From Phallus indusiatus (Eukaryota > Basidiomycota > Agaricomycetes > Phallales > Phallaceae): 64,000 nucleotides of DNA. Below are positions 1-10,000 of this stretch, piece after piece. Made by a program: the position numbers and the translations under genes. The notes beneath the pieces were generated by a model. It was not told the DNA's origin. It searched no databases and saw nothing but the letters and a program-made list of their open reading frames with translations. The stretch is from assembly GCA_027605045.1 (NCBI GenBank), contig JAQFWX010000004.1, forward strand, positions 1,622,683 to 1,686,682, in the 5' to 3' direction. How positions within the stretch are numbered: the stretch's first letter is position 1; the number at the start of each line of letters is the position of its first letter.

Positions 1-1016
1 CGTGCACAAGACTTCCATCCGACTCCCTCGAAGAACGTTTTTCACCGAGACGGTCCAAGGACTGTCCAATGTATTCCTTGACGGCGCGATAGCAATACCT
101 TACCCTCTTGGCTGGCCCGCGTACACGACTTCTATCGTTCTGACTGGCGTACTGTCGCGTATAGTAGTTTTCCCATTCCTATATTGGGTATGATGCCTAA
201 TTCTTGTTTCATGCGTACACACTTATATTCTAATAGTCTTGGAAACGCGAACGGAGATTGGAAGAAGAGGTACTTCCATATCTAAAAGCCTATCATCTCA
301 AGCTGAAGGAAAAAGCGACACAAGAAATTCAGAAAAATCCAGAATCACAAGAGTTTTTCACTCGAGCAGTCAGAGAAAAAGTAATTCGTTCCCCTAACTT
401 TCCTCTGAACATGATATATCTAAAAAATGCGCGGTTGTACAGCTAAACCAAAAACGCAAGGAACTATTAAAGCTTCATCGATGTTCACCGTGGGCGACGG
501 TGGCGATTTCTTCAATCTCACAGCTTCCCATGTTCGTTTTGTTGTCATCAACATTTCTATACATCTCCAATGAGCCCGGATCAGTTTTTAGAGACGAAGC
601 GGCCTTCACTCTACAATCTCTTGCCCACCCAGATGCTACTGCAGCTATACCCGTCATGACTGGCTTGGTTTCATTGGCGACGATAGAAACCTCTCATCTT
701 TTTCTCAGGCAAGAAAGGTCTCACTCGCGCGAGGACCCTGTCAACAAGTCTACAGGAGAGAGGCGTATCGCTATCAATCCTACGCGATATATTAAAAGCG
801 CTATCCGCATCCTATCTCTTGGTAGGGTTATATTGACATTCATGATGCCTGGAGTAAGTCTCCGGCCAAAATCGTTAAACGCCAAATCTCACTCTTCTGC
901 AGTCCGTGGAGGTTTATTGGTTAACATCGGCATTTTGTGGTCTTTTCACAAATTGGATTCTGAACTACAAGACTTCTCGTAGGCGATTACGTCTTGCACA
1001 AGCCGCGAAAAGCTGA
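1..1016 (+). CDS. COX18: COX18-like mitochondrial inner-membrane insertase, 5' partial
   Basis: Oxa1/YidC/Cox18-type insertase. Family role: inserts the C-terminal part of Cox2 across the mitochondrial inner membrane. The first readable codon is GTG at 2, not a Met, so the start lies upstream of the window. Three introns are clear: about 191-235 (before SWKRERRLEEE), about 381-444 (before LNQKRKELL), and about 853-901. The last joins MMPG to SVEVYWLTSAFCGL and gives a basic tail ending at the TGA at 1014-1016. Membrane segments are visible around YTTSIVLTGVLSRIVVF, LPMFVLLSSTFLYI, IPVMTGLVSL and VYWLTSAFCGLF, and the charged segment after the first matches the family matrix loop. COX18 is preferred over OXA1 because of the short loop and the SRIVVFPFLYW start of the insertase core; OXA1 itself is the alternative. 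Confidence 0.72.
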
Positions 1017-1329
1017 CGGTAAGCCATTCTTCCATAACACCTTAGCAGGATTACATTTGTGGTTGGAGGGGAACACTTCAGCATTCTGAGGGAATGGTTT
1101 CCAATGATATCCGACTTGATCTAATATGAAACACCTAAAGCATTTCGTGCTTTTTACTGATTCAATATATTTAGGTAACGTCAGTGACGCATTTTATTCC
1201 TATGAACAAGTAGATTTTGTTATATGTAGTCGTGCGAAACTTTGCGCGAGGGTAGTATATCTGAGTGTTTTGAACACGATAAGGGCGTCAAATGTAATTG
1301 TGGACAAAACCTTGGCAAATGTGTAATGC
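1017..1329. other. gene-free stretch between converging COX18 and TOM20
   Basis: These 313 bp lie between the stop codons of two convergent genes. The open frame on the plus strand here (about 1126-1326) has no matching introns and no recognisable protein. I see only AT-rich 3' flanking sequence that presumably holds both polyadenylation regions. Confidence 0.5.
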
Positions 1330-2066
1330 TTATATCCGTAAATTTGAGTCTAGTAGATTCTCCCATTCTTGAGAAGAGGTCTCGGATGAGGGACCCGAAG
1401 TGGTTTTAGGTCTGGACTCTGGAGAGCCTAAGTCATTGTTCAGCATAGCATCTGTTGCTCCCAATGTCCATAATTCGACCAGGAGTTTGAATATTGAGGG
1501 AGCAATGGCTTGTTGGTATAGTTGTATGAGACCTGTAGGGTTTGGGTAGACGCAGAGTGCGCGATAGAAGTGTAAAGCTGCCGCCAGTTCTTCGCCTAAC
1601 GGAATGTTGAGCTGAAATTCCCATACGAAAAAAAATAGAGGAATAGACCTTGGTGTTGCATAATTTCTGCTTGGTTTACTTGAAGACTAAAGTATTTCTC
1701 TCTCTCCTCTGCCGATGTGGGAAAACTTCTTTCTTTATCGTTCGAACCTCCTGAAGGAGTTGCACTTGAGAGATTTCGATCTTGTCAGTGGTCTTTTTAG
1801 AAGCCATAGATTTTGATATCTTCTTCTGCTGTTTACCTAAATAAGTATGTTAGATTACTGATTATCTCGAGAGCTAAGGAAAAAACGAACGCAACGTCTT
1901 TCGGAACTCCACATCGTTCCTTCGTTTATAGTCGAAATAGAGGGCATAACCCACAAAAGCCGTCAAACTTGTAACTATTCCCGCAAAGATGATAGTCTGT
2001 ACAGCCTCCTCAGCTAAATGATTCCAAAAAAAGTCAAAGTCTACTCACACGACTTGTCGAGCTCAT
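1330..2066 (-). CDS. TOM20: TOM20-like mitochondrial import receptor, one apparent frame break
   Basis: Outer-membrane receptor that recognises presequences for the TOM complex. After a short first exon (MSSTS), the second encodes a single membrane anchor (IIFAGIVTSLTAFVGYALYF) followed by DYKRRNDVEFRKTLR, the classic Tom20 layout. A Lys-rich linker follows, then PTSAEEREKYFSLQ, then the receptor fold (GEELAAALHFYRALCVYPNP, IFKLLVELW). The intron at 1612-1679 joins SLQ to LNIPLGEE. Between the Lys-rich linker and PTSAEE the frame shifts by one base at GGG/AAAA (1719-1725). One extra base would restore the family-like EVFPTSAEE. No splice with a good branch point solves it, although an unusual acceptor at about 1783 could bypass it. 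It is divergent from EAF3. Identification is good; integrity is uncertain. Confidence 0.75.
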
Positions 2067-2223
2067 AATAGGCTTTAGTCTCAAAGGCTGAGTTCAATTG
2101 GCGCTCGTTTTTAGTCTTTCCGGAGACACAGACAGTTTCCAAGTTGACGCGGATGATGTAAGCGGCTTTAGACATTCCAAAGTTAGCCTACCACTCTCCG
2201 CGCAGCCTGTCGCGGTATTCAAA
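2067..2223. promoter_or_regulatory. divergent promoter region TOM20/EAF3
   Basis: A 157-bp gap between the start codons of two divergently transcribed genes must hold both promoters and 5' leaders. I see no clear TATA element. This is inferred from position only. Confidence 0.4.
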
Positions 2224-3779
2224 ATGTCAACTTCTGTTCCAACATTTCAAGTAAACGAGAGGGTTTTGTGTTATCACGGCCCCCTTATTTACGAGGCTAA
2301 AGTGCGCGTTTTCTAAAATATTATTCAACGAAACGAACGTACTAAAGATAATCGTTCGTCTTATCCCGTTCAAACGAAGGTCCTCAAAGTCGAGATTTGG
2401 GATGAGAAAACGACCAAGACAGGTGATTTGGGTCCACATTATTTTGTGCACTACAAAGGGTGGAAACAAACGTATGTCATTCTTCTCATGTCTTTTCTTC
2501 CTTTTGTCAACGTGGTGTCTTGTCAAACTTGCTTACTTTTATCTTAGATGGGACGAATTCGTACCCCCAGACCGCGTCTTGAAGTACAATGAAACGAACA
2601 TTGGGGTACAAAAGAGACTCTCTACTGCTGCTCAGAAAACTGCACCCGCTGCCGCAGCTAAAGCCGCTCCGCCAAAGGAAGGAACATCGAGTACGGCAAC
2701 TACCAGATCTGAAGTTAGGGAAGGTCGGACAAGAAAGGAACAACGAGGTCACAAAAGAGGGCGGGACGAGGTATGTAGTGGCCTTTTACACCATAATCAT
2801 ATATCCTAACTGTCTTTTGGAAATCTACCTTCACTACCGTACACATCATTTTTTTCATTACGCGTTCGGTTACCTGTTGTTAACCTACCAATGCGGCTCT
2901 GGTGGTACCAAAAGGATGACCCCTCACGTAAACCCGATCTGAAACTTTCAGTACCAGATGTTTTCAAAGTCATTCTTGTCGACGACTGGGAGGCCGTGAC
3001 AAAAAACAAACAAGTGATGATACTTTACGCTTTTCTTGGTTATTTTTTATTTTTTTCAGAAAACTAATTGAATCTTCTGTCTGATTACCACAGATCGTTA
3101 CATTGCCTCGTGAACCTAACGTTCAAGAAATTCTGCGTGATTTCAGAGATTACATTGATGTTATGGAGAAGAAACCAGAGTGAGATATTTTTGACCTTAT
3201 CTTCAAAACATACTTACCTCGATGTCAGTCACACTGAAGCGGTTCCTACCATCATAGCGGGACTTCAGCTATACTTTGACCGATCATTAGGAGCCAATTT
3301 ACTTTATCGGCGAGCTTCCTTTCCTTTCCATCCATTCATTATCTCACCGGTCTTGATATTAGATTTGAAAGAGTACAATACGCTGACATCCGTCGACGAT
3401 ACGTCACTGGACCGACCGTCAAAGTTGGCGAAGAAAAAGACATGAGTGCCGTTTATGGAGCTGAGCATCTGTTAAGGATGTTAGGTGATTCCGTCTTGTT
3501 CTTATCTCGTTGGGATCAGAAAATCATGGCAAATTATAGTGAGTCTCCCTACCATGATCGCAGCCTCGAACATGGACCCGGAGTCTGTTCTCGTTCTACG
3601 CGATTACGTACAGGAATTAATGAAGTGCATTCATTTTTTTAATAAAACCTTTTTCATATTTACTCACCATGTTGTTTTCTGCTTTCTTCACTAGCTTCAT
3701 GGTACAAGAAAAGGATCGCATATTCCAAAGAGAATATGAGACGACTTCTACCCATTATCAAAACGTATCTCGATCTTAA
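2224..3779 (+). CDS. EAF3: EAF3/MRG15-type chromodomain protein
   Basis: Chromatin reader of the NuA4 acetyltransferase and Rpd3S deacetylase complexes; the family binds methylated H3K36 through an N-terminal chromo barrel. Seen here: the chromo barrel ([40 protein letters not shown]) in the first ~90 residues, a basic/Ala-rich linker, then the MRG domain (VFKVILVDDWEAVTKNKQ, HTEAVPTIIAGLQLYFDR, LLYRFERVQYADIR, YGAEHLLRML, ESVLVLRDYVQELMK). It ends REYETTSTHYQNVSRS at the TAA at 3777-3779. The ATG at 2224 begins directly before the chromo barrel. One intron (3310-3362) can only be joined as GC...AG to keep LLYRFER intact. The 5' end is 157 bp from TOM20. Confidence 0.88.
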
Positions 3780-4307
3780 TTCGACGGCATACAAAAATCT
3801 CGTTTCTTGTCTAAGATGTTTGTAGATATGTTGCCGTATTTGTAGCATTGTAAACTCGCTTGTACTTTGTAATGGACCTTCACTCAATAGAGTCTCCGAT
3901 TTCAGATTGCTTTATGGACGACGGGCGCCCGTGCAGACTCGCTGTATTCTTGCTAGTCTCAGAGAGGACTAGTAATGTCCACAAAAATAAATTATTCTTG
4001 TTAATACAACCTATCGTTTTTTTTCCTACCTCGCAGATAGTAGCGTGAGTGCGCCGTTGTGGATCTCCTCAATTGGGATCTCTAGTAATACCCAGACTAA
4101 TTGTCACTGCCGCTGCTTCCGTCAATTGATGAGTTACTTAATAACGACGTGGAAAGAATGTGAGGAAAAACTGAAGGAAATGAAAGAAAATAGCCCGTGT
4201 TTTCGTTTTGACGAACCAAAACTGGCTTTGGACGCCAGTCGGACTCGGACGTCATTTCACGGCATCCGAGTCTCTCTGTCACTTAATACTATCCACCAAG
4301 TCGGAGG
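3780..4307. other. unassigned stretch between EAF3 and the next gene
   Basis: These 528 bp lie downstream of EAF3. The plus strand has an open frame from an ATG at 3872, but the rest of it carries no family signal. The minus strand has a short ORF starting MTSESDWRPKPVLV (start near 4252) and an isolated coding-like segment (IPIEEIHNGALTLLSA, about 4036-4085). They could form a small spliced minus-strand gene, but I could not find consistent splice joins. I assign nothing firmly; it may hold the promoter of the gene starting at 4308. Confidence 0.35.
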
Positions 4308-7024
4308 ATGACACTGGCCAGCGCGAGTCATCGTACGGTGAAGCCATACAGTTGTCGCTGCCGAAACATAACTATTAATGCATATGATGTTACACCAAGT
4401 GCTGAGCCGAAAGATAATTATGAACAAGCTTTTGTTGGAGAGGATGGTGTGCAAATAGTACGACTTTTCAGCCTGTCGCTCTAATTGAAGCTCACATGTT
4501 ATTCTATTTTCTTAGGTACATCCATACCTCACGCTGAGAACAAGAGATCTCATAAAAAAGTCTCCAGACAAGCTCGTACAGCAACTCAATCTGCACTGCT
4601 TAGAATGTAAAACCAAAGCGTACCGCATAGTTCAAGAAGTACCAGCCGGGTCAGAGGCTCGGGAAGGTCCCGTCACCCCAAATGACGGATGGGTAGAACA
4701 AGGCATTATGGCTAGTCGGTCGGGGTGGATAGAAGTGCTGCTAGGCCCCAGTGGTTGTCTGGTAAGTGGTTCGCTCGATTTCAGTTTACGGGAATTTTCT
4801 AAGCATGCATAAAGGCTGGAAATGCTGCCATTGAAACCTATTTTCGCGATCTGAATATCTCGGATACATTCTCTATCGCTGTTCAGATACCTCCAGAGTC
4901 ACCTATCCCTTCAACCTCCTTATCTTCTGCCTTTTCACGACCTCGTCCGACATCAGACGATGAAGAACAACCAGACCAAATATCAACATCGTTAGATATT
5001 CCGCATTTGTCAAAATTGCCACCTCTTTTTCCTCCACCGCCGTTTACGCCTTCACAGCCAGTCTTCCAGCTGCTCTCCACTCATGCCGCAACAAAATCCA
5101 TCGAATGGCGTGGCGAGGTAGAGGAGATTGTACGGAATTTTTTGAAGCTACAGTTAGACGATTTGACACGTCGAGAAGAGGGTTTACGGGCGGAGGTAGA
5201 TGTAATTTGGAAAAAGTATCGAGAAGGATGGAAAGAAGTGGTTTCACGGACCAGCGAAACTCGCCCCGAAAGCAGGATGCACGGCGACGTTCCATCTCAT
5301 GGTGGCAGACGAACTTCAATTCCTGTGTCTATTCGAGATTTCAGTCCTAGTGTTCCTTCTGGAACGTTGGACTCAATTCAATCGTCATCTAGTAATGACG
5401 TTACCTTGTCGTCTCCAAACACATCGTCGTTGATTAATCGCAGTCGATCCCTTTTTGGCTCTTTCAACTCCAAAAATGTCTCGAATTCATACGCCTCAGC
5501 GCACGACGAAGCAAGTCCCCCAGTGGACTATACCCAATTATCTTCTCCAGGCGATCGTGGCGAGCTTTTAATGAGTGCGTTTAAACGCAACATGGATACC
5601 AATGTCGATATTGCCACATCGCTCCGATGGGCTGAGGGTGAAGAGGCATTACGCAAAAGGTTTGAGACAAAGGATGAAGATCACCGAGCAAGGAAGCGTA
5701 CCTCTAAGAATTTAAGTATCACGGGGAATATGAAGGCTAATCCGGACCCAGCCGTCGAACCTTCAGCTACGGAACAATTGGGGACTGCAGCCACTGGGGT
5801 TGTCAAGGATCATAAAGAAACAGCCAAGAGAGAGAAACAGAAACGCCACGTCACTTTCGACATCAAGCCCAGTGAACCCCGTGAAGTTAAACCTGCCCAG
5901 GATACTGTACCGTTTACCGAAGGTATTCTTAGCAATAAGGTCTATTCCTATTTGAACTTAACAAACTTTCTCAGGATTGTTCGACTTGGACGATTTTTCA
6001 CCAGTGAACATGTCCTCAAGTTTCAAATATGAACCGGTTAGCCGCAATCCGGCTTATAAAATGCGTCAAAACTTAAACAAAGAAGAGGATCAAGAAACCC
6101 AAGCTGCCTCATTACCATTATTTAATAATGCATTCAAGCCTTTCTCACCTTTGCATCCGGGACGATTACCGGTCAATGGAGCACGAAGACGCCCTAACAC
6201 CATCAATCTGTCTGACGCGCTTCCCCTTCTCAGTTCATCTGTTCCAGCAAATGACCGAATTATTTCGGCACGGGCATTTTCCCCTTTATCTCGAAAGACC
6301 CAATTACCAACGTTATCGGAGCACCCATCAAATGAATCTGGCAATAAAGTGGAGGATCGAGAACCAGTGGTAAACCATGAAGACATCGCTTCGAATCATT
6401 CAGAACGCACCATTCCCTTGGACACGGCTGGTGAGGCGGAACTGAGGAATCTGTTCGCTGCGTCAGCTCCTAGTCACCGACATGCCTGGAAAGAAGGGGG
6501 GACTGCGTGGAAGATATTTCACCGACTTCATTCCCCTACTTCTGACAATCTAATTGAAGATGACGGCGAAGATCCGTGGAGTGAAGCAGTTTCTGATAAC
6601 GATGGTTAGTTCCTGAGATAGATTCTAGACCGTATCTAACATCGCTATAGATGACTTCAAACATCCCGCCCAACTTGCCCGTTCTCTGCCCATTGAAATT
6701 CAGCCATTGTTTCAATCACAACATCAATTGGAGCCTAAGACAAGCCTAGCGGATAAACAAGGTATCCTTGTTCCTCCACTAAAATTAGACAATCACAAGA
6801 CATCCTCTGCGATGCGTAGGGCCGTCTATGCTGGACGAGACCTCTCGCGATTTGTTGACCCAGGGCCTACATTAGGTTTGGATGACAACGAAGAGGTTGC
6901 GGAAGAAATCACAGAAGCTTATGGTGCCAACGATGAGAACCGAGGTCGAAAACATGCCCTGAGCATTTTGCAGACAGGCAGTGCGGTACCAGAAGCTGGC
7001 ATGTGGCGAAGTTTGGTGGCGTGA
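4308..7024 (+). CDS. unknown protein with N-terminal cysteine cluster and long disordered region
   Basis: Function not recognised. The chosen ATG at 4308 opens an exon with CRCRN and, after an intron at about 4459-4516, LHCLECKTKAYRIV. The resulting C-x-C ... C-x-x-C pattern looks like one Yippee/Mis18-style zinc-binding fold. It is followed by GWVEQGIMASRSGWIEV, a Pro-rich stretch (LPPLFPPPPFTPSQPVF), a charged coiled coil (LQLDDLTRREEGLRAEV) and several hundred Ser/Pro/Asn-rich, probably disordered residues. The C-terminus is compact (MRRAVYAGRDLSRFVDPGP, ILQTGSAVPEAGMWRSL) and reads like a conserved motif. Introns near 4760, 5950 and 6605 join in frame. The stop lies 45 bp from the convergent FMP27 stop. 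The Mis18/Yippee idea is inference from cysteines only. Confidence 0.6.
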
Positions 7025-7069
7025 AGCTGCTAATTATATTATCTCAACAGAGATGTAGTTACTATATTT

Positions 7070-10000
7070 TTACAGTTCATTTTGACCTCCTTTTCGAACT
7101 TGACTTGATTTTTTCCCTTCTTCCGGATGCTTCCCTATCCTACCCCATTGTGTTTTAGTAACCAGCTCTTTCACAACATTACCTACACTGAAAACCGGTT
7201 GCTGCCAAGCGACTTTGACCCAATCCCGCCAGGAAGGATCCGAAAGAGAGAAATCTTTGAAGAGCTCTTCCAGCTATTTGATACAATTCAGCGGGATAAA
7301 GAAAAAGCCGGAGTTTTCTTACGCTTAATGTCCTGTTCCTCCATTCCAAATCATGAGTACGTAGACGAGCGTCTCTAATTAAAAAACCTCCATTTTTCTA
7401 CAAATCATGAGTTTTCGAAAGAAAAGATAAAACGTGTTACATACAACAATGCTCAATAGCACGTGAACACTGGAAGCGAGTCAATTTCCTCGCGATATAA
7501 AAGCCGCCGTTAGTCTTACCTGGGTATCTCAGCGAGAACGAAGGTTTTCTGATTTGATCGTTGTTGCATTTCAGAAAGATCGTTTTTCGCACCCGTTGTA
7601 TTTGTAGCATGAGCCTCGGCTTTAGAAGTAGTAGTCCTAACAGCAACTAAGGCAGTCGAAGAACGGGACTTCGGAAGCCCTGGCGCGTGATATTCCGATT
7701 GAGGGGATTCAAAATACGTTTGAGTCAGGTTCGATAATGATCGTGAAGTCAGTGAAGACCTATTAGATCGGGTCGAAGGGGCAGACAAGAGTGAATCTTC
7801 CGTTACATTAACTGGATCGTTCCCTGGGTCGCGATCACTGACACTATGAGTTTCATCCCCATTATGTCGATTAGGTAGTATATACGCGAGTATTTTATTC
7901 CCGAGTTGAGTTTCAAGTGTGAGACGAATGGGATGAAGCTCGATCTTGAAGTCGCTATATATGGAGATGCCACCTACAGGTGCCAGGACGCTCCATTGTC
8001 CTTTCATGAAAAGACCTTGCTAAAACTGGAGTGAGCTCAGACACTCAATGAATAACCAAACTACTGACTTTCATCATATGATGGTTCAAAGGCTCGTTAT
8101 ATTTGGTCAAAACTTCGGGCCAAAGCGCATTTGGAGAACCATCAAATGCCTGTAAATCCTCCACTTGTATAACTGATGTCGTAGAACTGTCTTGCCTGCT
8201 TAACCATGAAAAGTCTATGCCACGCACGGCTACTTTTGCTAAAAGCTCCCGATTGTTGTCCAGCATACGCCATGATATATCGGACGATGAGGTATGTAAA
8301 CGTAACGCCGACTTTTTATCGTGACTACGATCATCGGTTTTGATCTGAGCCAGTTTGAAAGCATCGAATATCATGTTCAGCTCTTCGGAGAGTTTGAGAA
8401 TATACATTTTGTTATCCATGACTTCCTTGCAGGGTTTTGACTCGTGTACCCACTGAGTCCTATAAAATTCATCCAGGAGTAACCGCCATCGTAATCGCGA
8501 CTGCAAATCGGATACCACTTTGGCAGCAGACCGGTAGTTATCGAAATCATAGCCGAAAATCATCGTTTCCAACTGTAAGCTACGAGCCTTACGAGCCGGA
8601 TCACTGAACAAGAGAAGGTCATTCACTATACTCGATATTGCTGCAAATGCTGAGGCATCAGCGGTGACCGAGAAACGCGGTACCTCAACGGCAAGTAAAT
8701 CCTATTCACCACGCTTGAAGTCGTCAAAGATGGTCAGATATAATTTTGACGTACCATTTCATATAATAAATGGTCAACCGCCCCTTGATTCTCATTTAAC
8801 GTACTGCTCAGGGTAGTAACGTTGTTACGAAGACGTAGTTTATTGAAACTGTCATATCGTAATGTTGCGTAAGTTTGAGGAACAATTCTCTTGAATTCAC
8901 GAGAGTCGGATCGAATATCCAGAAACACTTCGAATGGGAGAGATGCGGTTGATGTAGGTTTTAAAGGCTGAAACAACTGTAGCCCGTTTATATTGGCAAA
9001 ATTTCTAGTACGCAATGAACAAGAGTGTGGAAAACGTTAACTCAGAGAAATTTACCGTCGCATGATATGACCGCTAACGGGATCATCTATATTGGCATCA
9101 TCCACGATTCCGTGATTACGCAACACCACATGGTCGGCAGCCAACAGCAAAGTGGAAGTTTCGCTGTGAGTGCTCCGCAGAACAACTTGAGGCTTCAATA
9201 ACAGACACAAGTGCGCCTTTTGCTCAGAGATACCATGTTCCCATCCTATCAAGGAGTTATCACACTCTTTGAACCCATCCTCACGATTCTCTCTGACCAT
9301 CATTCGCTTGACAGCTTTCGCAGCAATGCTTGCACTGCCTGAGCGGGACCGATGACTGACAGGGTCTTCAGTCGGAACTTCGTGCTCCTGGTCCCGAATG
9401 AACTTGACAGCCCTGGCAGATAAGTGATATTCGAAGCCTAAAGAAACATAAGACTCGATGACAACAATGTTCGAAAGATGCCCCACCTCGCCGGGCCCTC
9501 GATGCGGCGTAATATTCGTGAAGAATCTTAGAAAGGTTAGTTTTATTATTCTCAAATTAAGAATGACATATTCCTTACGTCACGAGTCGCGTTGCTGAAA
9601 TAGACCACAGGACAATGTACTTGATATACATTAACAAACCGTTGAATTTCTTCAGGTAAGACAATGTTAGCCGGTATATAATTGCTGGAGCGCTGGGAAG
9701 CGCGATTTAAAGTTGCCGAAGAATGTTGAACATATTCTTCTAGCAAACTAATCATTTGCCTTATATCCGTGTTTTGAGTGCCCTGCTAGGAGTTTTACGA
9801 AGTGCGCGAAAAGAACAAAAAAACCTCCTACGTTTGACATGTTAGCATGAGCCTCCGCATTTTGTTCCTGTTTGATCAATTCTGTTCTCAAATCAAGTAA
9901 ACGTTCAATCCCAAACTGAAGTTGAACTTCTTGGACACCTAAATGACACACGTCATGAGAAGCTCGAAGGACAAGGGAGATCGCGTACTAGGTTCCTTGC

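Noticed and set aside
1628..1635. A second apparent frame break in TOM20 at a run of eight A
   Set aside because: Using the GTAAAC donor at 1679 with the acceptor at 1612 gives an in-frame join (YFSLQ to LNIPLGEE) without any missing base.
4690..4760. Tuberin (TSC2) similarity suggested by the SGWIEV segment
   Set aside because: No RapGAP domain follows, the match is only a few residues, and the CxC/CxxC pattern argues for a different fold.
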